NCBI GenBank assembly: GCA_011391285.1
Contig: JAABQU010000067.1
Location: 1-5,336, forward strand
Source of the DNA: Thiobacillus sp.
GTDB lineage: Bacteria; Pseudomonadota; Gammaproteobacteria; Burkholderiales; Thiobacillaceae
Direction: 5' to 3'
DNA length: 5,336 nucleotides
Shown here: positions 1-5,336 of the stretch, piece by piece
Numbering within the stretch: position 1 is the stretch's first letter
Layout of the letters: every line of letters starts with the position of its first letter
Translations under genes and position numbers: made by a program
The notes under the pieces: model-generated
Told to the model about the DNA's origin: nothing
Databases searched by the model: none
Seen by the model: only the letters and a program-made list of their open reading frames with translations

Positions 1-508
1 CGCTCTCCGCCCCATTTTGCTTGATTGCGGCGGGGTCGATAGTCTTGTCGTCGCCGATGAACAGGTCGAGGTCTTCGGCCCGCGTCTGCCGCAGCATGAA
101 ACCTTTCAGCGGCGATGCTGCTTTCTCGGCCGCGTCATTGAAGCTCAGCGTCCCGGCAAGAAAAGGCTGATAAGCCTCGGCGTCAATGATCTTCAACGCT
201 GGGGACATCACGAAAATACTCAACAGCACGGCCAGCCCCATCAGCACCAGATTCGGCGGAGCAGTGTGGCTGCCCAGTCCCTGCCGCAACAGGAACAGCA
301 CCACGGCGATGCGGGTAAAGGCGGTGAACGCCAGCAGCAAGGCCGGCAGGAACGGAAACAGCAGCAGCCAGGGCAGACTCGTGCCCGGCACGCCGATCAC
401 CTGCCCGCCCGCGCCGGGCGTCACGCTCAGCAGCGGCACGCTGATCTCCGCCCCCCAGGCCACCGTCGTCAGCAGCGACAAGCCACACACCAGCAGGTGT
501 TTCATCAT
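1..508 (-). CDS. fliP: FliP, flagellar export gate core protein, N-terminal part (3' end outside window)
   Basis: FliP forms the pentameric core of the membrane export channel with FliQ and FliR. The first 169 codons are present, open to the window edge; FliP is usually about 245 residues, so roughly the last 75-80 are missing. A signal-like N-terminus (MMKHLLVCGLSLLTTVAWGA) is followed by a short periplasmic stretch. The first membrane region reads LLFPFLPALLLAFTAFTRIAVVLFLLRQGLG (about 49-79), then the invariant APPNLVLMGLAVLLSIFVMSP (83-103), AYQPF (112-116) and the signature PLKGFMLRQTRAEDLDLF (133-150). These match FliP almost position by position. The ATG at 508 overlaps the fliO stop as ATGA; a second in-frame ATG at 505 directly follows, so the exact start is uncertain by one codon. 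GGAG lies eight bases upstream. Confidence 0.97.
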   Translation of the reverse strand, partial: MMKHLLVCGLSLLTTVAWGAEISVPLLSVTPGAGGQVIGVPGTSLPWLLLFPFLPALLLAFTAFTRIAVVLFLLRQGLGSHTAPPNLVLMGLAVLLSIFVMSPALKIIDAEAYQPFLAGTLSFNDAAEKAASPLKGFMLRQTRAEDLDLFIGDDKTIDPAAIKQNGAES

Positions 509-834
509 GGCTGATGCTCCGTCAGGGGCTTGGGCTGGGTATGCAGCAGCCGCACATTGCCGCCTCCCACCCCCAGCAGCAGCCAGGTGCCGTCGACCTC
601 GACCACCACCACGCGCTCGCGTGTGCCGACCGGCGTCGTGCCGACCACCTTGACCACACCCTGTGCGCCCATGCCCGGCAAATAGCGGCGTGCGAACCAC
701 GCCACCGCAATAAATCCGCCCAGGATCAGCCCCAGGCTCAGCAGAACCGTCAGCATGCTGCTGGCGGTACCGGACGCGGCCAGCGCCGGAAACGAAACCA
801 GCAGCAACATGCCTGCGGCGACAATATTAACCAT
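505..834 (-). CDS. fliO: FliO, flagellar export gate assembly protein
   Basis: FliO is a small bitopic membrane protein that helps the FliP ring assemble in the export gate. The 109 residues show a hydrophobic N-terminus that looks like a cleavable signal (about 1-20, ending FPALA-A), a membrane helix about 28-48 (LTVLLSLGLILGGFIAVAWFA) and the ARRYLPG boundary. The cytoplasmic domain carries the FliO signature VVGTTPVGTRERVVVVEVDGTWLLLGVGGGNVRLLHT (about 63-99). The start overlaps the preceding gene by eight bases, and the stop overlaps fliP as ATGA. Length and motif are ordinary for the family. Confidence 0.95.
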   Translation of the reverse strand: MVNIVAAGMLLLVSFPALAASGTASSMLTVLLSLGLILGGFIAVAWFARRYLPGMGAQGVVKVVGTTPVGTRERVVVVEVDGTWLLLGVGGGNVRLLHTQPKPLTEHQP

Positions 835-1291
835 GCCGGATGACCTCCCGCGCCCAGCGCGTCATTTCAGGTGGGTGATGAGGCAGCTGCACGACGAGCG
901 AAGCCCGCGCGGAAGCGGCCGTGATGTGCCACGCCATGGCACGGGGCAGCGCGGCACCCGCCGCGCCGTCCAGCCAGCATTCCGCCAGTGCGGCATCCAG
1001 GGCCTCGATCAGGGAGGGCGGCACGAAGGCCGTTTCACCCATGACGTACTGCCCGCCGAGCCGGCGCGTCAGCCACAGGGTGGCCAACGCGGGATCAGGC
1101 TGCCAGCCGGGCATCGCCGGCGCGGTGACAGGCGTGTCGACAACTTGTGCAAGCATCTGCACGGGCTGGTGCAGCCGCGCGATCAGCATCGCTGCAAGCT
1201 TTCGGCTCAGCCGGGTCTGCAGGCAGTCGGGCACTGCGTGCGGCGGCGTCAGAAATGCGACTTCCGCAGGCGTGAGTTCAAGCAGTTGCAT
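827..1291 (-). CDS. Hypothetical protein, possibly a reduced FliM/SctQ-like middle domain
   Basis: I do not firmly recognise this 154-residue protein. It is soluble, with no signal peptide or membrane helix. It lies between fliJ and fliO, where fliK-fliL-fliM-fliN are commonly found. By eye its layout follows the central CheC-like domain of FliM: an amphipathic helix region LQTRLSRKLAAMLIARL (24-40), then DPALATLWLTRRLGGQ (66-81), comparable to the FliM 'P-x-L-V-x-x-x-x-D-x-x-F-G-G' segment, then a helix SLIEALDAALAECWL (93-107), then AWHITAASARASLVVQLPHHPPEMTRWAREVI (120-151), comparable to the FliM 'F-H-x-E-I ... I-C-L-P' segment. It lacks the N-terminal CheY-binding motif and any SPOA domain. 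The ATG at 1291 has AAGGG about six bases upstream and is nine bases from the fliJ stop. It overlaps fliO by eight bases. The gene is secure; the function is a hypothesis. Confidence 0.8.
   Translation of the reverse strand: MQLLELTPAEVAFLTPPHAVPDCLQTRLSRKLAAMLIARLHQPVQMLAQVVDTPVTAPAMPGWQPDPALATLWLTRRLGGQYVMGETAFVPPSLIEALDAALAECWLDGAAGAALPRAMAWHITAASARASLVVQLPHHPPEMTRWAREVIRHG
843..848 (-). promoter_or_regulatory. Shine-Dalgarno of fliO (GGAGGT)
   Basis: GGAGGT lies eight bases before the fliO ATG at 834, within the end of the preceding gene. It fixes the fliO start and is one of the two strongest ribosome-binding sites in the window. Confidence 0.75.
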
Positions 1292-1300
1292 GGCCAGCCC

Positions 1301-1753
1301 TTAGCGCCCCGATCGCCCTGCATCCAGGTGATGCGTCAGCTCGACCAGTTCGTCGTGCTCGCGCTGTTCCATGCGTCTTTGCTGAACGGAAACCTGCGCC
1401 AGATAGCGCTGTTCCAGCAGGCGTAGCGCCTTCACCCGCTGTTCCACCTGCATCCAATCGGCAAGCCGTGCCTGCCACTCACGGTACGCGTCATCGATGG
1501 CCGCCTGGGCGGCCTGCATTTCGGCAACCTGTGCGTGATGCAGGCGGTTCATTTCCTGCAGCTGCGCCGCACTCACACCGTCGCGCAGTTCGCCAGCCAG
1601 TTGTGCGATGCGGGCATCGCGCAGCGTGGTCAGCTGCACCTGCCGCCCCCGTGCGCGCAGCCACACGCCGTGCGCAAGCTTGACCGTGCGCGCCAGCGTC
1701 TCGCTGCGCCGCTCGGCCAGTTGCAGCACGCGCGCCAGCGTAAACGCCTTCAT
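1301..1753 (-). CDS. fliJ: FliJ, flagellar export chaperone-escort / ATPase central stalk
   Basis: FliJ is a small helical coiled coil that sits in the FliI hexamer like the F1 gamma subunit, links it to FlhA, and cycles export chaperones. The 150 residues match the family length. The sequence is almost entirely predicted helix, rich in Gln, Arg, Ala and Leu. It opens with [18 protein letters not shown], typical of FliJ, and has a long second helix around 85-140 with [18 protein letters not shown] and [16 protein letters not shown], the best family signature. The FliJ family is poorly conserved, so position directly after fliI carries much of the call. The ATG overlaps the fliI stop as ATGA, and GAGGT (1760-1764) lies six bases upstream, supporting the start. 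Confidence 0.92.
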   Translation of the reverse strand: MKAFTLARVLQLAERRSETLARTVKLAHGVWLRARGRQVQLTTLRDARIAQLAGELRDGVSAAQLQEMNRLHHAQVAEMQAAQAAIDDAYREWQARLADWMQVEQRVKALRLLEQRYLAQVSVQQRRMEQREHDELVELTHHLDAGRSGR

Positions 1754-3144
1754 CCGAACACCTCATCCAGTCCGGACCGCGCAGCAGCCAGCGGCGCACG
1801 CTCGCGCATGCCCTGCATCAGATAGCCCTGCATCCTGGGATACAGCCGCACGCCTTCGTCCAGCACCATGTCGGCGCCCGGCACATAGGCGCCGACAGCC
1901 AGCAGATCGCGGCTTCGCATGTAGCGCGAATAGAGATACTTGAAGCGGCGGGTGCGGTCCAGCTCGTCCTCGGTGAGCAGATCGGGCTGGACGCGGCTGA
2001 TCGAGGCTTCGATGTCGATGGCCGGGTAATGCCCGGCATCGGCCAGGTCGCGGCTCAACACGATGTGGCCGTCGAGAATCGCCCGTGCCGCATCGGCGAT
2101 CGGATCCTGCTGGTCGTCGCCTTCCATCAGCACGGTGAAAAACGCGGTGATCGAGCCGCTGCCGCTGCGGCCATTGCCTGCACGCTCCGCCAGTTGCGGC
2201 AGCTTGGCAAAAACCGACGGCGGGTAGCCCTTGGTCGCGGGCGGCTCGCCGATCGCCAGCGCCACCTCGCGCTGCGCCATCGCGTAGCGGGTGAGCGAAT
2301 CCATGATCAGCAGCACGTGCTTGCCCTGGTCGCGGAAATATTCGGCGATCGACATCGCGTAGGCTGCACCGTTCAGCCGCATCAGCGGCGGATGGTCGGC
2401 GGGTGCGGCCACCACCACCGCGCGTTCCATGCCTTCGCTGCCGAGGATGCGGTCGATGAATTCCTTGACCTCGCGGCCGCGCTCGCCGATCAGCCCCACC
2501 ACGACCACGTCGGCATCGGTGAAGCGCGCCATCATGCCGAGCAGGACACTCTTGCCGACGCCGCTGCCGGCAAACAGGCCGAGCCGCTGCCCGCGCCCCA
2601 CGGTCAGCAGGCCGTTGATCGCGCGCACGCCGACATCCAGCGTGTGCTGGATCGGCGCCCGTTCGAGCGGATTGATCGGCCGGCTGTACAAGGGCACGCG
2701 GCGTTCCAGCGACAGCGAGCCCAGGCCATCCAGCGGCCGCCCCGCGCCGTCGAGTACCCGTCCCAGTAGACGCTCGCCGACCGGAACCTGGCGCACCCGG
2801 TCCTGCGCACGGCGGCGCGGCACGTAACGCATCCCCAGCCGCGGCGGCTGCGCCGCCATCGGATTGTCGGGAATCACCCGCGCACCCGGCATCACGCCGT
2901 AAATATCGGTGGCGGGCATGATGAACAATCTGTCACCGGAAAACCCCGCGACCTCGGCTTCGATGCTCTGTCCTCCCGGAATCTGGATGTGGCACTGGCT
3001 CCCCACCGGCAACCGCAGGCCCACCGCTTCCATCACCAGTCCGGACACCCGGGTCAGGCGCCCGCTGGTCGCAATCGGCGTCGCCCAGCTCACCGCGCGC
3101 CGGCAGTCTGCCAGGTACTCACGCAGGCGGACGATGCGGTCCAT
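1750..3144 (-). CDS. fliI: FliI, flagellum-specific export ATPase
   Basis: FliI hydrolyses ATP at the base of the export apparatus to help deliver and unfold flagellar substrates; it is related to the F1 ATPase beta subunit. The 464 residues are the usual length. The N-terminal beta-barrel domain (about 25-95) carries [16 protein letters not shown] and GDRLFIMP. The catalytic domain has Walker A AGSGVGKS (192-199), GERGREV with the expected catalytic Glu (E221), Walker B VLLIMD (277-282), [18 protein letters not shown] (299-316), [11 protein letters not shown] (341-351) and [10 protein letters not shown] (356-365). The C-terminal helical domain contains [14 protein letters not shown] (371-384). 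All key residues are present, so the ATPase should be active. An extra Arg-rich stretch ([14 protein letters not shown], 106-119) lies between the first two domains. The stop forms ATGA with fliJ. Upstream is the inserted element rather than fliH directly. Very close identity to flagellar FliI favours it over SctN. Confidence 0.98.
   Translation of the reverse strand: MDRIVRLREYLADCRRAVSWATPIATSGRLTRVSGLVMEAVGLRLPVGSQCHIQIPGGQSIEAEVAGFSGDRLFIMPATDIYGVMPGARVIPDNPMAAQPPRLGMRYVPRRRAQDRVRQVPVGERLLGRVLDGAGRPLDGLGSLSLERRVPLYSRPINPLERAPIQHTLDVGVRAINGLLTVGRGQRLGLFAGSGVGKSVLLGMMARFTDADVVVVGLIGERGREVKEFIDRILGSEGMERAVVVAAPADHPPLMRLNGAAYAMSIAEYFRDQGKHVLLIMDSLTRYAMAQREVALAIGEPPATKGYPPSVFAKLPQLAERAGNGRSGSGSITAFFTVLMEGDDQQDPIADAARAILDGHIVLSRDLADAGHYPAIDIEASISRVQPDLLTEDELDRTRRFKYLYSRYMRSRDLLAVGAYVPGADMVLDEGVRLYPRMQGYLMQGMRERAPLAAARSGLDEVFG
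1760..1764 (-). promoter_or_regulatory. Shine-Dalgarno of fliJ (GAGGT)
   Basis: GAGGT lies six bases before the fliJ ATG at 1753, inside the last codons of fliI. It supports the ATGA-overlap start. Confidence 0.6.
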
Positions 3145-3147
3145 TTA
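3145..3147. repeat. Putative target-site duplication TTA (fliI-side copy)
   Basis: TTA on the plus strand immediately outside the left terminal repeat, directly next to the fliI ATG. The same triplet occurs at 3382-3384 in the same orientation. Three bases alone are weak evidence; the exact abutment to both repeat ends makes it credible. Confidence 0.6.
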
Positions 3148-3152
3148 TCCTT
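3148..3152 (-). promoter_or_regulatory. Shine-Dalgarno-like AAGGA for fliI, supplied by the element end
   Basis: On the minus strand the outer end of the terminal repeat reads CCAAGGA, followed by TAA and the fliI ATG. AAGGA is therefore three bases before ATG by strict counting, a little close. Without the element, the sequence before the ATG would be fliH's CTAGAGTAA, which has only a weak match, so the insertion may have changed fliI translation from coupled to independent. Confidence 0.5.
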
Positions 3153-3170
3153 GGAACCCCGGTTGGACGC
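3148..3170 (+). repeat. Terminal inverted repeat, fliI-side
   Basis: Left arm of the element, beginning TCCTTGGAACCCCGGTTG. Read on the minus strand its outer end gives CCAAGGA just before fliI. It pairs with 3359-3381 at 20 of 23 positions. Confidence 0.8.
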
Positions 3171-3206
3171 GTTCGAGTGTGCGGCTGTCGAGGCAGCTGG
3201 CAAGGC

Positions 3207-3243
3207 GCAACGAGGCGGCATGGTCATTCCATGCAACGAGGCG
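3207..3243 (+). repeat. Internal direct repeats and hairpin of the element
   Basis: GCAACGAGGCG occurs twice in direct orientation, at 3207-3217 and 3233-3243. Between the copies lies a perfect hairpin: GCATGG (3218-3223), a five-base loop TCATT, and CCATGC (3229-3234). An outer inverted repeat GGCAGC (3192-3197) / GCTGCC (3248-3253) encloses the region, so the centre could fold in single-stranded DNA or in the operon mRNA. Confidence 0.6.
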
Positions 3244-3358
3244 CAACGCTGCCAGAGGGCTCGAGGGTCGTGCAATCGAACGCGTAGCGATTTCTGCTGG
3301 CAATGAAATGTCCCGCCGGTGATCACGAAAAAATGATGATAACGATTGCATGGCGCGA

Positions 3359-3381
3359 GCGGTCAACCGGGGATCCAAGGA
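3359..3381 (-). repeat. Terminal inverted repeat, fliH-side
   Basis: Right arm of the element. On the minus strand it begins TCCTTGGATCCCCGGTTG directly after the fliH stop codon. It differs from the left arm at three positions (A/T, G/A and A/C). Confidence 0.8.
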
Positions 3382-3384
3382 TTA
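3382..3384. repeat. Putative target-site duplication TTA (fliH-side copy, also the fliH stop)
   Basis: TTA on the plus strand, read as TAA on the minus strand, where it is the stop codon of fliH. It abuts the right terminal repeat and matches the TTA at 3145-3147. Confidence 0.6.
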
Positions 3385-3996
3385 CTCTAGCCAACTCTGG
3401 TTGGAACCCAGCACCTGAACCACCTGGCGCCAGCGTGCAGGCAGGGTGGCGTCGAGATCGCCCTGCGAGGTTTCGATCAGGCAGCCGCCGCGCTCGATGC
3501 GTATGTCTTCCACGATGCGCAGCCGGTTTTTGTCCAGAACCTGCTCCAGATGCGGACGCACCAGCGCGGCGTCGTCCGGATTCAGCAGCAGGCGCGCTTC
3601 GCGGCTGGTTTCAGCCATCTGCTTCAATGCCAGGTTGACCACATCGAGAATGCGTTCCGGACGGGCTGCCAATTCGCCCGCCACCACCTGCCGCGCGACA
3701 TCGAGCGCCAGTTCCAGCACCATGTCGGCGAGGCGGAAATCGAAGTTGTCGAGCGTGCTGCCGAAGCTTTCGACCAGCTGCTTCATCCGCCCGCAGGCCT
3801 GCTCTCCTTCAACCCGCCCGGTCGCCAGTCCTTCCGCGTAGCCCTCGGCGCGTGCGGCTTCGCGCAGCCTGGCCAGTTCAGCCTCGGCATCCACGGCGGG
3901 TGCCATACCCCCGCCTGCCGACGCGGCAAGTTCCACCACTTCCCATTGTTCAAACGCCGTGGCCTGATTGAGCGAGGTGTCTTCGGGTGTGCTCAT
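3382..3996 (-). CDS. fliH: FliH, flagellar export ATPase regulator/stator
   Basis: FliH is the peripheral stalk-like partner of the FliI ATPase; it holds FliI near the export gate and C ring. The 204 residues begin with a short N-terminal segment containing FEQWEVVEL (15-23), where Trp18 matches the aromatic docking region of the family. A glycine-repeat helix follows with G52, G56, G60 and G64 (GxxxGxxxGxxxG), a FliH hallmark. The C-terminal domain has a V-type ATPase E-subunit-like fold with RIERGGCLIETSQGDLDATLPARW (about 166-189), which matches the family ending. The ATG makes ATGA with the fliG stop and has a perfect AGGAGG four bases upstream. The stop codon TAA (3384-3382) is one copy of the TTA direct repeat flanking the downstream element, so the protein appears complete rather than truncated. 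Confidence 0.95.
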   Translation of the reverse strand: MSTPEDTSLNQATAFEQWEVVELAASAGGGMAPAVDAEAELARLREAARAEGYAEGLATGRVEGEQACGRMKQLVESFGSTLDNFDFRLADMVLELALDVARQVVAGELAARPERILDVVNLALKQMAETSREARLLLNPDDAALVRPHLEQVLDKNRLRIVEDIRIERGGCLIETSQGDLDATLPARWRQVVQVLGSNQSWLE

Positions 3997-4958
3997 GCCG
4001 CCTCCTCTTCCGGGAACACGATCGCCCCCTCTGCTGCCAGCCGCTTCAGGGTGGCGCCTGCCTCGTCCTGGGCGGTCTGGATCGCGGTCACCGGCACCGC
4101 GCCCAGGGTATCGAGATCATCGCGCATGCGCTTCGCAGCCGTCGGACTCATCACCGCAGTCAGCGCATCGAGCGCCCGGCCGTCACTGCCCTTCAATGCA
4201 TGCAGCAGCGTGCGCGCGCCGATGTTGCGTAAAAAGGTCTTGCGGCTCGCCTCGGGCAACCGCGCGAGGTCCTCGAACACGATATTGCGAACGCGCAGGC
4301 GCGCGGCCAGGTCGGCGTCATTCTGGTCGAGCTGGCTCAGTGCGGCAGCAGCGCTGCCCGCGCTCATCTGCCCCAGCAGGCTGGCGACCGCCGCCTCGCC
4401 CTGCGGCGGCGCGGCCGGTTCCAGGCTGGCCAGCCAGTCGTCCAGATCGCGCAGCATGTCGGGGCCTGGCGCATCGCTGCGCGCCAGGCTCAGTAGGGTA
4501 TCCGCGCGTACCTTGCCGGGCAGCACCTCGAGCACCGCGGCGGCGACATCGCGCGGCAGTTGCGATATCACCGCAGCAATCAGTTGCGGCGGCTGCGCCT
4601 CAAGCAGACCAGCGATCTCCGCCGGCTCGCGCCACGCCAGTTTTTCCAGCGCCTGCGAACCCGTTGCGCCCAGGCGCTGCAGCATCGCCTGCGCGCGTTC
4701 CGGGCTCAGCGCCATCTTCAACGTCTCATCCAGAAAGCGTCCGGTATCTGCGGCAAACCCGGTCTGTTCCGCGGCCTCGGCGACGTAATCGCGCAGGATG
4801 GTGTGCACGCGATCGCGCGGCAGCACCTCCAGTTCGCGCATGGCGCTGCCCAGGCGGCTCACCTCCAGCGGACTCAGGAAGCGAAACACGGCGGCGGTCG
4901 CCTCTTCGCCCAGGGCGAGCAGCAGCGCTGCGGATTTTTCGATTCCGGCCTGGCTCAT
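3993..4958 (-). CDS. fliG: FliG, flagellar rotor/switch protein (divergent)
   Basis: FliG forms the rotor ring on the cytoplasmic side of FliF and meets the stator to make torque. The 321 residues are close to the usual length of about 330. The N-terminal domain reads AGIEKSAALLLALGEEATAAVFRFLSP, the typical FliG opening. The middle domain contains PPQLIAAVISQLPRDVAAAVL (about 123-143), and the C-terminal domain contains VFEDL, ALKG (254-257) and RDDL (279-282). By recalled alignment to E. coli FliG, K264, D288 and D289 are kept as K256, D280 and D281, whereas R281 and R297 become T273 and P289. The EHPQ motif is QPPQ (122-125). The ATG at 4958 is preferred over an in-frame GTG at 4970 because it forms ATGA with the fliF stop and gives the family-like start. 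There is no clear Shine-Dalgarno, so translational coupling to fliF is likely. It also overlaps fliH by ATGA. Confidence 0.95.
   Translation of the reverse strand: MSQAGIEKSAALLLALGEEATAAVFRFLSPLEVSRLGSAMRELEVLPRDRVHTILRDYVAEAAEQTGFAADTGRFLDETLKMALSPERAQAMLQRLGATGSQALEKLAWREPAEIAGLLEAQPPQLIAAVISQLPRDVAAAVLEVLPGKVRADTLLSLARSDAPGPDMLRDLDDWLASLEPAAPPQGEAAVASLLGQMSAGSAAAALSQLDQNDADLAARLRVRNIVFEDLARLPEASRKTFLRNIGARTLLHALKGSDGRALDALTAVMSPTAAKRMRDDLDTLGAVPVTAIQTAQDEAGATLKRLAAEGAIVFPEEEAA
4001..4006 (-). promoter_or_regulatory. Shine-Dalgarno of fliH (AGGAGG)
   Basis: AGGAGG lies four bases before the ATG at 3996, inside the end of fliG. It confirms the fliH start and suggests strong reinitiation despite the ATGA overlap. 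Confidence 0.75.
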
Positions 4959-5336
4959 GTGCGCATCCACAGCTTGATGACATCCGCAGCAACGCGCGGA
5001 TCCGCCAGCACCTGGCCGCGCAGAGCTTCGAGCTCGGCATCCAGATCATCCGCCTGCCCCTCGACGACGGGCGGGCGGCGGGCACGCAGCCATCCGAATG
5101 CAACGAGCATGACCAGCACGGCCGCAACCGCGGCAAGTGACCATTGCGGCAAGGCAAAGGGGCGAACTGTGGCCGGAGACGGACTGACCGGATCGACCTT
5201 GGGAATCCTTGCGAGGGGCTGCGCCTCGGGCGCTGCCGCCTGAGCTTCGGGCTTTGCCACCGGAGCCGCGGACGGGCTGGGTGCTGCTGCAGGCAGCACA
5301 TAGACGCTCAGCTGGTCACCCCGCTCCGGCTGCAGC
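4955..5336 (-). CDS. fliF: FliF, flagellar MS-ring protein, C-terminal part (5' end outside window)
   Basis: FliF forms the MS ring in the inner membrane and holds the FliG rotor on its cytoplasmic face. Only the last 126 codons are present, and the frame is open to the window edge. The fragment starts with a PERGDQLSVYV segment like the conserved RGD-x-V stretch before the second periplasmic loop. About 50 Pro/Ala-rich residues follow, then one membrane segment (fragment residues about 65-83, bases about 5087-5143, WSLAAVAAVLVMLVAFGW) and an RARR positive anchor. The protein ends in a short acidic helix and ADPRVAADVIKLWMRT, the FliG-binding tail typical of FliF. The cytoplasmic tail after the membrane helix is only about 43 residues, shorter than I expect for FliF. 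The stop overlaps the fliG start as ATGA. A YscJ/SctJ protein is unlikely because FliG follows and the FliG-binding tail is present. Confidence 0.9.
   Translation of the reverse strand, partial: LQPERGDQLSVYVLPAAAPSPSAAPVAKPEAQAAAPEAQPLARIPKVDPVSPSPATVRPFALPQWSLAAVAAVLVMLVAFGWLRARRPPVVEGQADDLDAELEALRGQVLADPRVAADVIKLWMRT

Larger units (their letters stand above)
3148..3381. mobile_element. MITE-like element (234 bp) inserted between fliH and fliI
   Basis: This stretch breaks an otherwise tightly packed operon. Its ends are inverted repeats: from 3148 on the plus strand and from 3381 on the minus strand both read TCCTTGGA, one mismatch, CCCCGGTTG, two mismatches, then CGC, giving 20 matches in 23 positions. 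Direct TTA copies stand immediately outside on both sides (3145-3147 and 3382-3384), consistent with a 3-base target duplication. There is no transposase or convincing reading frame. The interior has an 11-base direct repeat and several short inverted repeats. Removing the element and one TTA gives fliH-TAA-ATG-fliI, a plausible ancestral junction. A MITE-like non-autonomous element fits best. A 3-base TNA-type target is known for some IS5-family members, but the family here is only a guess. A chromosomal intergenic repeat of REP/BIME type is the alternative. Confidence 0.72.

Noticed and set aside
183..488. Minus-strand 101-codon frame overlapping fliP
   Set aside because: It is an out-of-frame reading of fliP; the FliP frame carries all conserved family motifs over the same bases.
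17..514. Plus-strand open frame opposite fliP
   Set aside because: The minus strand encodes an unmistakable FliP over the same bases; the plus-strand product is His/Gln/Arg-rich filler.
3327..3334. Run of six T on the minus strand inside the element as a Rho-independent terminator
   Set aside because: No GC-rich stem directly precedes the T run in the direction of transcription, and termination there would cut off the essential fliI.
3145..3378. Open frame of 77 codons from a TTG across the fliH-fliI gap, in frame with fliH after its stop
   Set aside because: It spans the inverted-repeat element exactly, starts with TTG inside a terminal repeat, shows weaker GC third-position bias than the neighbours and has no recognisable motif. 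The frame is open only because 234 bases is a multiple of three with no chance stop; both ends are the duplicated TAA. A read-through extension of FliH is possible but unsupported.
4959..4970. Upstream GTG start for fliG at 4970
   Set aside because: The ATG at 4958 makes the ATGA overlap seen at other junctions of this operon and gives the normal FliG N-terminus; the GTG would add four unconserved residues and has no better ribosome-binding site.
3550..5140. Very long plus-strand open frames (over 390 codons) opposite fliG and fliH
   Set aside because: They are antisense shadows produced by high G+C third positions of the real minus-strand genes; the translations are low-complexity, Ser/Arg/Ala/Pro-rich, with no family resemblance.

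Overview
The window is a continuous block of flagellar (type III export) genes, all on the minus strand. In transcription order, from base 5336 down to base 1, it reads: fliF (3' end only), fliG, fliH, fliI, fliJ, an unrecognised 154-codon gene, fliO and fliP (5' two thirds only). High G+C, strong GC bias at third codon positions and the FliG/FliI/FliP sequences suggest a Gram-negative proteobacterium, most likely a betaproteobacterium. The taxon is an inference from protein resemblance only.

The genes are packed as one operon. Four junctions are ATGA stop/start overlaps (fliF/fliG, fliG/fliH, fliI/fliJ, fliO/fliP). The 154-codon gene and fliO overlap by 8 bases, and fliJ is 9 bases from the 154-codon gene. 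Together the genes build the base of the flagellum: FliF forms the MS ring, FliG is the rotor/switch ring on it, FliH-FliI-FliJ are the export ATPase complex, and FliO and FliP belong to assembly and core of the membrane export gate.

The one break in the packing is a 237-base gap between fliH and fliI. It is explained by a small element, bases 3148-3381, that looks like a MITE (miniature inverted-repeat transposable element). It has imperfect terminal inverted repeats of about 23 bases, is flanked by a direct TTA on both sides, and encodes no transposase. Removing the element and one TTA restores fliH-TAA-ATG-fliI, that is, fliH ending directly at the fliI start. The element appears to have duplicated the fliH stop codon and to have placed an AAGGA ribosome-binding sequence in front of fliI.

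Two further points deserve attention. Between fliJ and fliO, where fliK, fliL, fliM and fliN commonly lie, there is only the 154-codon gene, which resembles by eye the middle domain of FliM. FliG also departs from family consensus at the EHPQ motif, the GGV segment and two of five torque-related charged positions. This may be a diverged or secondary flagellar system, or the missing genes may lie elsewhere in the genome.
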